Part shown: piece after piece, positions 51,878-59,265 of the stretch | How positions within the stretch are numbered: position 1 is the first letter of the stretch | How the letters are laid out: each line of letters begins with the position of its first letter | Source: Scatomonas sp963928055 | Lineage (GTDB): Bacteria > Bacillota > Clostridia > Lachnospirales > Lachnospiraceae | Assembly: GCA_963928055.1 (NCBI GenBank) | Contig: CAWVDN010000002.1 | Location: forward strand, 62,001 to 126,000 | Reading direction: 5' to 3' | DNA length: 64,000 bases | The notes under the pieces: generated by a model | Seen by the model: only the letters and a program-made list of their open reading frames with translations | Told to the model about the DNA's origin: nothing | Database searches by the model: none | Program-made: the position numbers and the translations under genes

Positions 51878-52693
51878 TCAGATCAGCCCCAGTTTCTCAA
51901 ACGCGCGGTACAGGCCGTCCTCCTGCAGGGGAGCGGTCACAAGATCCGCGTGACGCTTCAGTTCCTCCGCCGCGTTGCCCATGGCCACGCCGGTGCCGGC
52001 AAATCCCAGCATTTCCCGGTCATTGGGCCCGTCCCCGAACGCGTAGGTATCTTCCCTGGGGATCCCGGCGGCTTCCAGGTATGCTTTCATCCCGCTGGCT
52101 TTATCGATCCCCCGGATGGTCACTTCCCCGTCTGAGGAGTCCACCAGCTGAAAGCTGGAGGCTTCCACGGTGAAGAAATCCCCCAGCCGCTGCCGGACCT
52201 GCCGGAGCTGCTCCGGGGACTGATAGTAGGCGATCTTTTCTACATCCTGCCTGGACGCGGGCCGGTCCTCCTGAAAGATCTTTCCAAAACGCTCTTCCCG
52301 TTCTTCTTCGGTCATCTCTCCCTGAAACACCGCGGTCTGCCGCCGGATGCACCAGCCGGGAGCGTAGATCCCCGCCTCCGCCTGCAGATAATAGGGCGCC
52401 CGGATCTCCTCAAAATAGTCCACGGCCCGGGCCAGGTCTTTTTCCGGGATCACATGGCTGCAGAGTAGGTTTCCCTCCGCCTCCACCCGGGCCCCTGCCC
52501 CGGTGATCAGACCGTCAAATCCGAAATCCAGCAGCCAGGGATACACCTGCCCCCTGGTGCGTCCGGTGCAGAGCACCAGCCGGTGTCCTTTGTCCCGGGC
52601 CAGCTTCAGTGCTTTTCCGGCAGACGCCGGAAGCTTCCCCTGAAAATCCACCAGGGTGCCGTCGATGTCCAGAAAAACCGCTTTCGGCTTCAT
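51878..52693 (-). CDS. Cof-type HAD phosphatase
   Basis: The ATG at 52,693 with AAAGGAG gives 271 residues. FLDIDGTLVDFQGKLP is motif I; VLCTGRTRGQV is motif II; and AFGDGPNDREMLGFAGTGVAMGNA is motif IV near the C-terminus. A C2B cap is expected. Members of this subgroup dephosphorylate sugar phosphates or flavins with low specificity. The gene starts inside the last codon of the Cys-rich gene upstream (ATGA). Confidence 0.9.
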   Translation of the reverse strand: MKPKAVFLDIDGTLVDFQGKLPASAGKALKLARDKGHRLVLCTGRTRGQVYPWLLDFGFDGLITGAGARVEAEGNLLCSHVIPEKDLARAVDYFEEIRAPYYLQAEAGIYAPGWCIRRQTAVFQGEMTEEEREERFGKIFQEDRPASRQDVEKIAYYQSPEQLRQVRQRLGDFFTVEASSFQLVDSSDGEVTIRGIDKASGMKAYLEAAGIPREDTYAFGDGPNDREMLGFAGTGVAMGNAAEELKRHADLVTAPLQEDGLYRAFEKLGLI

Positions 52694-52998
52694 GTTCGCT
52701 CCTTTGGTTCCACTTTTACTGCCTGCTTCCGGATCTCCTCGCTGAATTCCCGGTGCTCGTTTTCTTTTTTGATCCACGCGAGGATCACATCGTAACTCTC
52801 CGGCCGGTGGGGAAAGACGCAGTCTGTGCAGTCCTTGATGATCTTCCCCCGGATATCCAGAAAGCGCGGAGCTCCCGGGCATTTTTCCCGGAGATAAAAG
52901 GGGCAGTAGCAGAACAGGCAGTTAAAATCCTTCAGCCCTCTGTGGCAGGGATAATACTGACAGGATGTATTGGCAAAAAACCGGCTGGAATTCTCCAT
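52690..52998 (-). CDS. Cys-rich small domain protein
   Basis: The 102-residue protein has several Cys in CQYYPCHRG, NCLFCYCPFY and CTDCVFPH, matching the small Cys-rich domain family that likely binds zinc. A C-terminal helix rich in Lys and Glu follows. It is the first gene in a four-gene operon with a promoter at 53,067-53,095. Function is not known. Confidence 0.82.
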   Translation of the reverse strand: MENSSRFFANTSCQYYPCHRGLKDFNCLFCYCPFYLREKCPGAPRFLDIRGKIIKDCTDCVFPHRPESYDVILAWIKKENEHREFSEEIRKQAVKVEPKERT

Positions 52999-53066
52999 GA
53001 TCTCCTCCTTGATCCGTGATGCGCGCCGGAAGCGGGAACCGTGTTCCGGCGCGGCTGACTGTTAAT

Positions 53067-53095
53067 AGCATACCGCAATCCGGGGGAAAAGTAAA
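53067..53095 (-). promoter_or_regulatory. Promoter for the Cys-rich/HAD/arginase-like/DUF2284 operon
   Basis: TTTACT (53,090-53,095) and TATGCT (53,067-53,072) on the minus strand are 17 bases apart, about 70 bases upstream of the first gene. Confidence 0.45.
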
Positions 53096-53123
53096 GTTTC
53101 CCTTTGTTTTTGCTTCTATTATC

Positions 53124-53152
53124 TTGCAAAGCTGTCGTAATGTAGTTAAAAT
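53124..53152 (+). promoter_or_regulatory. Promoter for the PNPOx-fold gene
   Basis: TTGCAA (53,124-53,129) and TAAAAT (53,147-53,152) are 17 bases apart on the plus strand, about 40 bases before the start codon. Confidence 0.55.
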
Positions 53153-53191
53153 AAGAACATAGATATTTTTATCAGAAAGGAGCTGTCATTT

Positions 53192-53590
53192 ATGGATGAA
53201 GTATTAAAATTTCTGAAAGATAACCCCACGTATTATCTGGCCACTGCAGAAGGCGATCAGCCCCGGGTCCGTCCCTTCGGCACCATCGCCAAATTTGAGG
53301 GGAAACTGTATTTCCAGACAGGGCATGTAAAAGATGTTTACCGCCAGTTGACAGAGAATCCCAAAGTGGAGATCTGTACCTTCTGTCCCGCCGAGGGCAC
53401 CTGGCTCCGTCTGGCAGGCACCGCCGTCCGGGACGACCGCAACGAGGCCAGAGCCGCTGTTCTGGCGGAGTATCCCTCCCTGCAGGATAAATACGCCGCC
53501 GATGACGGAAACTGCGAAGTCTTTTATCTGAAGGACGCCACCGCCACCTTCTGCTCCTTTACCAGCGAACCCAGGACCATTACTTTCTGA
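53192..53590 (+). CDS. Pyridoxamine 5'-phosphate oxidase-fold protein
   Basis: The 132-residue protein starts at ATG 53,192 with AAAGGAG upstream. The split-barrel flavin-binding pattern is visible: YYLATAEGDQPRVRPFGTI near residues 12-30, LYFQTGHVKDVYRQL, EICTF and a C-terminal FCSFTSEPRTI. Proteins of this size bind FMN or F420 and reduce small compounds; a pyridoxine role is not implied. It stands alone on the plus strand, convergent with sufB. Confidence 0.87.
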   Translation: MDEVLKFLKDNPTYYLATAEGDQPRVRPFGTIAKFEGKLYFQTGHVKDVYRQLTENPKVEICTFCPAEGTWLRLAGTAVRDDRNEARAAVLAEYPSLQDKYAADDGNCEVFYLKDATATFCSFTSEPRTITF

Positions 53591-53600
53591 AAGGACGCGG

Positions 53601-53643
53601 AAAGCGCCTGACAGCCGGCAATGCCGGCCTCAGGCGCTTTTCT
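53601..53643. terminator. Bidirectional terminator between the PNPOx-fold gene and sufB
   Basis: Perfect 11-base arms (53,601-53,611 and 53,630-53,640) enclose a second short GCCGGC stem. The plus strand continues with T-rich sequence, and the minus strand with AAAGCG-type inverse and a T-run (TTTCC). It would serve both convergent genes. Confidence 0.75.
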
Positions 53644-53672
53644 TTTTCTGCTGCGGGATCGGTCCTCCGGCC

Positions 53673-54590
53673 TCAGCGAAGGAATCCCTCCACGATCTTC
53701 TTTTCCGCTTCTTCTTCCGTCAGCCCCAGGGTCCGCAGCTTTACGATCTGCTCTCCCGCGATCTTTCCGATGGCTGCTTCATGGATCAGAGAAGCGTCGA
53801 TATCCCCGGCATAGAGTTCCGGAGCCGCATTGACTTTTCCGTTTCCGATCAGGATCGCGTCACATTCGGAATGGCCGGTGCAGCGGCAGTTGCCCCGAAT
53901 CTTGGAATGATACTCCTGGTAGGAGTTGTCCCGGGCCACAGAACGGGAAATCAGATCCACGCCGGAATCTTCTCCCTGCATCTCCACTTCAAAATCCGTG
54001 GAAGCCTGCTCTTCCCCGTCCGTCATGATCCTCTCATGGATGATCAGCCGGGCTCTTGGCCCCAGCACGGCTTTGGTAGAGCGCTTCGTGCTGTCCACGC
54101 CGCCGATCTGGAGCGTATCCATTTCCATGACGGCGTCTTCTTTCAGCTCCATATCTGTTACCGGATTGATCTTCTTCAGTCCGGTTCCCGTGCCGGTTCC
54201 GATATGTTTTTCTTTGTAGAGGACATGCGCCCCCTTTTCCAGAAAGAAACGGTGGATGCCGTCGTGCTTGGCCTCCCCCTCATTGTCCGTGTGGACGCCG
54301 CAGCCGGCCACAATGGTCACATCCGCCCCTTCCCCTACGTAAAAATCATTGTATACAAGATCGTCCACATTTCCCCTGGTGACGCAGGCAGGAATATAGA
54401 CGGTCTCCTGCCGGGCTTCCGGGCTGATGCGGATCACCAGGCCGGGGCCGTCCGGTTTGTTCTCTATTTTGATGTGCTCCGAGGACTTTCTCCCTGCGCA
54501 GCCTCCGTCCTCCCGGATATTGTAGGCTCCTTTAAAATCTCCCTTCCAGTCGGACACAGCTTTCAGCAGCTGCTCTGTGATCTTGTTCAT
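53673..54590 (-). CDS. sufB: SufB-like scaffold protein of a minimal SUF (SMS) system
   Basis: The ATG at 54,590 overlaps the sufC stop (ATGA) and gives 305 residues. The protein has the SufB/SufD beta-helix core (GVHTDNEGEAKHDGIHRFFLEKGAHV, HEAAIGKIAGEQI, RTLGLTEEEAEKKIVEGFL). It is shorter than SufB of E. coli (495 residues) and matches the short SmsB-type protein. With SufC it forms the two-protein SMS scaffold described in anaerobes and archaea. SufS and SufU are not found nearby. Confidence 0.9.
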   Translation of the reverse strand: MNKITEQLLKAVSDWKGDFKGAYNIREDGGCAGRKSSEHIKIENKPDGPGLVIRISPEARQETVYIPACVTRGNVDDLVYNDFYVGEGADVTIVAGCGVHTDNEGEAKHDGIHRFFLEKGAHVLYKEKHIGTGTGTGLKKINPVTDMELKEDAVMEMDTLQIGGVDSTKRSTKAVLGPRARLIIHERIMTDGEEQASTDFEVEMQGEDSGVDLISRSVARDNSYQEYHSKIRGNCRCTGHSECDAILIGNGKVNAAPELYAGDIDASLIHEAAIGKIAGEQIVKLRTLGLTEEEAEKKIVEGFLR

Positions 54591-55321
54591 CCCGCGCAAC
54601 TCCTTTCTTCTTCCATGGGACAGCGGGCCGTTTTTTCCTGGGCCAGCAGTCCCGGCAGGATCCTTTCCCTGTCGCCGGCTGTCCGCACATGGCCGTCCGC
54701 CACCACTACGATACGATCCGCGATGTTCAGGATCCTCTCCTGATGCGAGATCACCAGCAGCGCCTCATGGGGGCTGTTTTTCAGTCTCTGGAAAACATCG
54801 ATGAGATTCGTAAAGCTCCAGAGATCGATCCCCGCCTCCGGCTCATCAAAGACCCGCACTTTTACATTCTTTCTGGCCAGAGCCGTGGCGATCTCGATCC
54901 GCTTGCCTTCGCCGCCGGAAAGGCTGTCGTCCACCACCCGGTCGATATATTCCCCGGCGCAGAGTCCCACTTCTCCCAGGTATTTGCAGATCCGCTCCTG
55001 GCTCAGCGTCTCCTCCGCGGAGATCTCCAGCAGATCCCTGACTGTCAGTCCTTTAAACCGCACCGGCTGCTGAAAGGCGTAACTGATGCCTCCCCGCGCG
55101 CGTTCTGTCATATCCCAGCGTGTGATATCCTCTCCGTCCAGCAGGATCCGTCCCTCGGTAGGCGTTACCAGGCCTGCGATCAGTTTTGCCAGGGAAGTTT
55201 TTCCGCCTCCGTTGGGGCCCGTAATGACCGTCATCTTTCCCGCGGGGATCTCCAGGCTTATATCTCTCAGAATTTCTTCTCCGTCAGACGCTGTCCAGCT
55301 GACCTTATCCAGCGTAAGCAT
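54587..55321 (-). CDS. sufC: SufC ATPase of a minimal SUF (SMS) system
   Basis: The 244-residue ABC ATPase has Walker A GPNGGGKTSL near residue 35, a Q-loop (SYAFQQPVRF), signature LSGGEGKRIEIA and Walker B VRVFDEPEAGID, as in SufC. The start is ATG 55,321 with GGAGG. It powers Fe-S cluster assembly on its partner. A sigma-A-like promoter (55,441-55,469) and a perfect palindrome (55,361-55,380) precede it. Confidence 0.95.
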   Translation of the reverse strand: MLTLDKVSWTASDGEEILRDISLEIPAGKMTVITGPNGGGKTSLAKLIAGLVTPTEGRILLDGEDITRWDMTERARGGISYAFQQPVRFKGLTVRDLLEISAEETLSQERICKYLGEVGLCAGEYIDRVVDDSLSGGEGKRIEIATALARKNVKVRVFDEPEAGIDLWSFTNLIDVFQRLKNSPHEALLVISHQERILNIADRIVVVADGHVRTAGDRERILPGLLAQEKTARCPMEEERSCAG

Positions 55322-55360
55322 GGCATTTCCTCCTTCATGGTCTATCCAAAATCACCTGCA

Positions 55361-55380
55361 GCGTCCGTGTACACGGACGC
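55361..55380. promoter_or_regulatory. Perfect 20-base palindrome in the sufC leader
   Basis: The sequence from 55,361 to 55,380 is a perfect palindrome centred on GTGTACAC. It lies in the transcribed leader, about 55-75 bases downstream of the predicted start. A related, imperfect copy is at 55,511-55,530. An operator for an unknown regulator is possible. Confidence 0.5.
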
Positions 55381-55440
55381 TATTCTTCTTTCTGTATACC
55401 CGATGAAAGCCTTCCTATTTTGTACTCCCACCGGATAGTA

Positions 55441-55469
55441 AGTATACACCAGGAAATGCCAAAATGCAA
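55441..55469 (-). promoter_or_regulatory. Promoter for sufC-sufB
   Basis: TTGCAT (55,464-55,469) and TATACT (55,441-55,446) on the minus strand are 17 bases apart. This fits a sigma-A promoter with a long leader of about 115 bases. Confidence 0.65.
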
Positions 55470-55510
55470 CGGTCACATAGGCTGCGGATTACGCGGTTTG
55501 GAGCGTGTTG

Positions 55511-55530
55511 ATCCTTGTACACGGACGATG
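55511..55530. promoter_or_regulatory. Second, imperfect copy of the sufC palindrome
   Basis: The segment ATCCTTGTACACGGACGAT shares the TGTACACGGACG half with the palindrome at 55,361-55,380; the left half is degenerate. It lies between the sufC promoter and the tRNA-Ala promoter, 148 bases from the first site, measured centre to centre. Confidence 0.35.
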
Positions 55531-55555
55531 GAGATATATTTTTTCAAAAAGGGGA

Positions 55556-55584
55556 TTCACAAACCGAAAAAATTGTGGTATACT
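55556..55584 (+). promoter_or_regulatory. Promoter for tRNA-Ala
   Basis: TTCACA (55,556-55,561) and TATACT (55,579-55,584) are 17 bases apart on the plus strand, just before the tRNA. Confidence 0.6.
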
Positions 55585-55595
55585 TCCTTTTGTTC

Positions 55596-55668
55596 GGGGC
55601 ATTAGCGCAGCTGGGAGCGCGCCACAATGGCATTGTGGAGGCCAGGGGTTCGAATCCCCTATGCTCCA
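55596..55668 (+). tRNA. tRNA-Ala (anticodon GGC)
   Basis: The sequence folds into a standard cloverleaf: acceptor GGGGCAT/ATGCTCC, D-arm with AGCGCAGCTGGGAGCGC, anticodon stem CCACA/TGTGG with loop ATGGCAT (anticodon GGC), and T-arm AGGGG-TTCGAAT-CCCCT. The CCA end is not encoded. It reads GCC codons (and GCU by wobble). Confidence 0.95.
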
Positions 55669-55673
55669 TTCTG

Positions 55674-55702
55674 AAAACCGTCCTTCTGCGGCGGTTTTTT
55701 TT
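55674..55702 (+). terminator. Terminator after tRNA-Ala
   Basis: A stem of AAAACCGTC with GGCGGTTTT and eight T follows the tRNA on the plus strand. Confidence 0.7.
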
Positions 55703-55828
55703 ATCAGGTCTGCCGTTTCAGGCAGTAAATCCCTTATATAACAATTTATCGCACCTTGAAACTAAATAGACTTTACACTCCGTCCGTGCTATAATTTACA
55801 TACTTCCATGAAACAAGGAGGAATAAAG

Positions 55829-56548
55829 ATGACAGATACACAGTTATTGACAGCCATTGCCGATATATTTGATCATAAATTGGAGGAAAAGCTGGAGGAA
55901 AAGCTGGACCGGAAACTAGACGAAAAACTGGACAAAAAGCTGGACGAAAAGCTGGCTCCGATACACCAGCAGCTGGACCGCCTGGAAAACAGAATGGACC
56001 GCCTGGAAAACAGAATGGACGGCCTTGACAGCAGAATGGGTGCCCTGGAAAACAGAATGGACGGCCTCGACAGCAGAATGGATGCCCTGGAAAACAGAAT
56101 GGACGGCCTCGACAGCAGAATGGATGCCCTGGAAAACAGAATGGACGGCCTCGACAGCAGAATGGATGCCCTCGAAAACAGAATGGACGGCCTCGACAGC
56201 AGAATGGACGGCCTCGAAAACAGAATGGACGGCCTCGACAGCAGAATGGATGCCCTGGAAAACAGAATGGACGGCCTCGAAAACAGAATGGACGGCCTTG
56301 ACTCTAAAGTGGACGATCTCGATTCCAAGGTGGGCGGCCTTGACTCCAAGGTGATTGGCCTCGATTTCAAAATGGATTCTCTTACAGTGGTAGTCAATAG
56401 GAATTTCGAGATGCTGCAGGAATTTTACGTCAGCCAAAAGGAGTTCAACACAGAAGTGAGAGACCGTTTTAAGACCATTGAAGGGCAGCTGGAAATACAC
56501 ACGAACCAGATTTCGCGCAACACCACGGACCTTCGCCTTGCAAAATAA
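55829..56548 (+). CDS. Heptad-repeat coiled-coil protein of unknown function
   Basis: The ATG at 55,829 after AGGAGG gives 239 residues; an ATG seven codons earlier has poorer spacing. After a short N-terminal part (TDTQLLTAIADIF) comes a charged helix built from LEEKL/LDEKL/LDKKL units (about residues 20-45), then about 17 heptads of the type LENRMDG and LDSRMDA (about 50-170), and a non-repetitive C-terminus (EMLQEFYVSQKEF and onward). It has no signal or membrane segment, so a long soluble coiled coil is expected. The function is unknown. The gene sits in a segment with terminal inverted repeats between two tRNA genes. Confidence 0.75.
   Translation: MTDTQLLTAIADIFDHKLEEKLEEKLDRKLDEKLDKKLDEKLAPIHQQLDRLENRMDRLENRMDGLDSRMGALENRMDGLDSRMDALENRMDGLDSRMDALENRMDGLDSRMDALENRMDGLDSRMDGLENRMDGLDSRMDALENRMDGLENRMDGLDSKVDDLDSKVGGLDSKVIGLDFKMDSLTVVVNRNFEMLQEFYVSQKEFNTEVRDRFKTIEGQLEIHTNQISRNTTDLRLAK
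55980..56310 (+). repeat. In-gene minisatellite: 21/42-base tandem repeats
   Basis: A 21-base unit (CTGGAAAACAGAATGGACGGC and variants) alternates with CTCGACAGCAGAATGGATGCC-like units, making 42-base double repeats with very few differences. Such homogeneous repeats can lengthen or shorten by recombination and keep the reading frame. Confidence 0.85.
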
Positions 56549-56638
56549 TCACTGCCGGCCGGACGAAATACAGAGTCTATTTAGTTTTCAGGAAAATTTC
56601 TTTCTTTTTGCGCCTCTCTGTGTTATAATCTTTCCAGT

Positions 56639-56712
56639 GGAAGCATAGCTCAGCTGGGATGAGCGCTCGCCTGACTAGCGGGAGGCCATGGGTTCGAGCC
56701 CCATTGCTTCCA
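56639..56712 (+). tRNA. tRNA-Val (anticodon GAC)
   Basis: The cloverleaf has acceptor GGAAGCA/TGCTTCC, anticodon stem CTCGC/GCGGG with loop CTGACTA (anticodon GAC) and a standard T-arm ATGGG-TTCGAGC-CCCAT. A TGT-TATAAT extended -10 element is at about 56,621-56,629, 10 bases before the gene. CCA is not encoded. Confidence 0.95.
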
Positions 56713-56734
56713 TTTTTTTATTCTGATAAAAAAT

Positions 56735-56782
56735 AACCGGTACAGCCCAAAACAGGATTTCCTGCTTTAGACTGTACCGGTT
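56735..56782 (-). terminator. Terminator of ackA
   Basis: Arms AACCGGTACAG and CTGTACCGGTT are perfect over 11 bases, with an inner CAGGA/TCCTG stem. On the minus strand it is followed by TTATTTTTTAT, directly after ackA. On the plus strand, it also closes the tRNA-Val transcript. Confidence 0.85.
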
Positions 56783-56799
56783 AAAATGAATCACAGCCT

Positions 56800-57999
56800 T
56801 TAATTCTTTCCTACCAGCGCTACGGTCTCGCGGCAGATCGCCAGCTCTTCGTTAGTGGGGATCACGCAGACAGCTACTTTTGAATCTTCTGTGGAGATCT
56901 TATTGTTGGATCCCCGCATCTGATTTTTCTCCTCATCCAGCTTGATTCCCAGATAGCCCAGATACTTGGCCACATCGGTTCTGGTAATGGGGCCGTTTTC
57001 GCCGATACCCGCGGTAAAGGCGATGGCGTCCACACCGTTCATCACTGCCGTATAAGCTCCGATATATTTAGCCACATCGTACGCGAAAATGTCCAGGGCC
57101 AGCTGAGCCAGTTCATTTCCGTGCTCCGCGGCGTCTTCCAGATCCCGGAAATCGCTGGACAGACCTTTGGTCAGTCCAAAGACGCCGGATTTCTTGTTCA
57201 GAACATCCATGACTCCGTCAATATCCAGATTTTCTTTCTTGGCGATAAATTCCACGATCGCCGGATCGATGCTTCCGGAACGGGTTCCCATTACCAGGCC
57301 CTCCAGCGGAGTAAGTCCCATGCTGGTGTCCACACACTTACCGTTCAGCACCGCGCTGACAGAGGAACCGTTGCCCAGATGGCAGATAATGAGCTTGGAA
57401 TTGTTGATATCCAGTCCCAGGAAGTTTGCCAGTTCCTTGGACACAAAGCTGTGGGAAGTTCCGTGGAAACCGTATCTTCTCACTCTGTATTTCTCATAAT
57501 ATTCATAAGGCAGGCCGTACATATATGCCTTGGGCGGCATGGTCTGATGGAAAGCGGTATCGAATACTGCTACCATGGGTACGCCGGGCATCAGCTCCTG
57601 GCATACCTGAATGCCGATGAGGTTTGCCGGGTTGTGCAGGGGAGCCAGCTCCGTACATTCCTTGACAGCCTCGATCATCTCCTCGTTGATGATCACGGAA
57701 CTCTCAAATTTCTCTCCGCCGTGAACGATCCGGTGGCCGATGGCTTCGATCTCGGACAGATCTTTTACCGCGCCTGTTTTCTCATTGACCAGAGCGTGCA
57801 GCACCATCTGAATGGCTTCTTTATGCGTGGGCATGGGAGACTCGGTAATCTCTTTCCCGCAGCCCTCTTTCTGATAGACCAGACGGCCGTCGATACCGAT
57901 CCGCTCACAGAGTCCCTTGGCCAGAACCTCCTCGCTCTGGGAATCGATCAGCTGATATTTGAGGGATGAGCTTCCGCAGTTGATCACTAATACTTTCAT
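56800..57999 (-). CDS. ackA: Acetate kinase
   Basis: The 399-residue enzyme begins VLVINCGSSSLKYQLID, carries HRIVHGGEKF, VAVFDTAFHQTMP, YGFHGTSHSFVS, ICHLGNGSSVSAV and the C-terminal FTAGIGENGP motif. These match acetate kinase in full. It makes ATP and acetate from acetyl phosphate and works with Pta upstream (18-base gap). It is transcribed from the promoter at 59,128-59,156. Confidence 0.97.
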   Translation of the reverse strand: MKVLVINCGSSSLKYQLIDSQSEEVLAKGLCERIGIDGRLVYQKEGCGKEITESPMPTHKEAIQMVLHALVNEKTGAVKDLSEIEAIGHRIVHGGEKFESSVIINEEMIEAVKECTELAPLHNPANLIGIQVCQELMPGVPMVAVFDTAFHQTMPPKAYMYGLPYEYYEKYRVRRYGFHGTSHSFVSKELANFLGLDINNSKLIICHLGNGSSVSAVLNGKCVDTSMGLTPLEGLVMGTRSGSIDPAIVEFIAKKENLDIDGVMDVLNKKSGVFGLTKGLSSDFRDLEDAAEHGNELAQLALDIFAYDVAKYIGAYTAVMNGVDAIAFTAGIGENGPITRTDVAKYLGYLGIKLDEEKNQMRGSNNKISTEDSKVAVCVIPTNEELAICRETVALVGKN

Positions 58000-58017
58000 T
58001 TCCTTATCCTCCCGGTT

Positions 58018-59031
58018 TTAGTTTGTTGCCTCGCCGTCATCCGCCGCGCACTGAACAGCGGTGATCGCTACAACGCCTACGATATCATCCGCGGAACAGC
58101 CTCTGGAAAGGTCGTTGACCGGAGCCGCGATCCCCTGGGTGATGGGGCCGTAAGCGTCCGCTTTGCCCAGTCTCTGCACCAGCTTGTAGCCGATGTTTCC
58201 TGCATCCAGATCCGGGAAGATCAGAACATTGGCCTTTCCTGCCACCTTGCTTCCGGGAGCCTTGAAAGAAGCGATCTCGGGAACGATGGCGGCATCCAGC
58301 TGCAGTTCGCCGTCCAGGAACAGGTCCGGACATTCTTCCTTGGCGATCCTGGTAGCCTCTACAACCTTATCCACATCCGGATGGCTGGCGCTTCCCTTGG
58401 TGGAATGGGAAAGCATGGCGATCTTCGCCCGATCCTCTACCAGCAGCTCGAAGGATTCCGCGGAAGACTCCGCGATGGCTGCCAGCTCCGCGGGATTGGG
58501 GTTCTGGTTCAGTCCTGCGTCTGAGAACAGGAAGGTTCCGTGAGATCCCATCTCGCAGTCCGGTACAGAAACGATAAAGAATGCGGAAACCAGTCTGGTG
58601 CCCGGTTTTGTCTTCAGGATCTGCAGGCAGGGACGAAGAGTGTCCGCGGAGGAATGGCAGGCGCCGGAAACCATACCGTCAGCGTCTCCCATCTTTACCA
58701 TCATAACGCCGAAATAGGGATAGTTGTGAAGCAGGATCTCCCTGGCTTTTTCCTTGGTCATTCCCTTTTTGGCACGGAGTTCCGCAAATTTCTCAACATA
58801 GGCTTCTGTTTTTTCATAAGTAGCCGGATCCACAATGGTCGCTCCGGAGATATCGCGGCCCTTGCTGCCTTTTCTTACGGTCTCTTCGTCTCCGATGATG
58901 ATCAGATTGGCGATCCCCTCTTTCAGGATCTTCTCGGCGGCCACAAAAGTCCGTCTGTCTTCGCTCTCCGGGAGAACGATGGTTTTTTTGTTCTTTTTCG
59001 CTCTTTCTTTGATTCTGTCAATAAAACGCAT
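58018..59031 (-). CDS. pta: Phosphate acetyltransferase
   Basis: The ATG at 59,031 with AAAGGAG gives 337 residues, the short Pta form. The sequence KTIVLPESEDRRTFVAAEKIL, DADGMVSGACHSSADTLRP, MLSHSTKGSASHPDVDKV, LDGELQLDAAIV and NVLIFPDLDAGNIGYKLVQR are all Pta signatures. It converts acetyl-CoA to acetyl phosphate. The pair with ackA is the usual acetate pathway of fermenting Clostridia. Confidence 0.97.
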   Translation of the reverse strand: MRFIDRIKERAKKNKKTIVLPESEDRRTFVAAEKILKEGIANLIIIGDEETVRKGSKGRDISGATIVDPATYEKTEAYVEKFAELRAKKGMTKEKAREILLHNYPYFGVMMVKMGDADGMVSGACHSSADTLRPCLQILKTKPGTRLVSAFFIVSVPDCEMGSHGTFLFSDAGLNQNPNPAELAAIAESSAESFELLVEDRAKIAMLSHSTKGSASHPDVDKVVEATRIAKEECPDLFLDGELQLDAAIVPEIASFKAPGSKVAGKANVLIFPDLDAGNIGYKLVQRLGKADAYGPITQGIAAPVNDLSRGCSADDIVGVVAITAVQCAADDGEATN

Positions 59032-59127
59032 GCTATTGACTCCTTTCCGCAATTTTAACGCCTTCGATCCCTTTCGGGCAGGCGTCAATCTTCGGGCATG
59101 ACTGCTCTCTCTATGCCCGCTATCTGA

Positions 59128-59156
59128 ATTATAGTACGATTATGCCGGCGCCACAA
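59128..59156 (-). promoter_or_regulatory. Promoter for pta-ackA
   Basis: TTGTGG (59,151-59,156) and TATAAT (59,128-59,133) on the minus strand are 17 bases apart, about 95 bases upstream of pta. Confidence 0.7.
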
Positions 59157-59203
59157 GAAAAGTTAAATTTTTAACACCTTAATTCTGTATTTTTTTCTGA
59201 ACA

Positions 59204-59232
59204 TTGTACCTTTTTTTTATTTTTGCTATAAT
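59204..59232 (+). promoter_or_regulatory. Promoter for tmcAL
   Basis: TTGTAC (59,204-59,209) and TATAAT (59,227-59,232) on the plus strand are 17 bases apart, with a T-rich spacer, about 34 bases before the ATG. It is divergent from the pta promoter. Confidence 0.7.
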
Positions 59233-59265
59233 AGCGTCAGTTCTTTTGAAAGGAGAAGCCGGATC

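Larger units (their letters stand above)
55754..56592. mobile_element. Candidate TIR-flanked 839-bp segment carrying the coiled-coil gene
   Basis: A 33-base sequence at 55,754-55,786 is repeated in inverted orientation at 56,560-56,592; 26 of 33 bases agree, including 14 in a row (AAACTAAATAGACT). The segment between them holds only the coiled-coil gene and its own -10 element (TATAAT at 55,789). No transposase is encoded, and no clear target-site duplication is visible outside the repeats. It lies between tRNA-Ala and tRNA-Val. A non-autonomous mobile unit is the main reading, while a pair of operator sites controlling the gene and the tRNA is an alternative. Confidence 0.45.

Noticed and set aside
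55980..56310. CRISPR array
   Set aside because: The repeats are contiguous 21/42-base units within an open reading frame, without spacers or cas genes.
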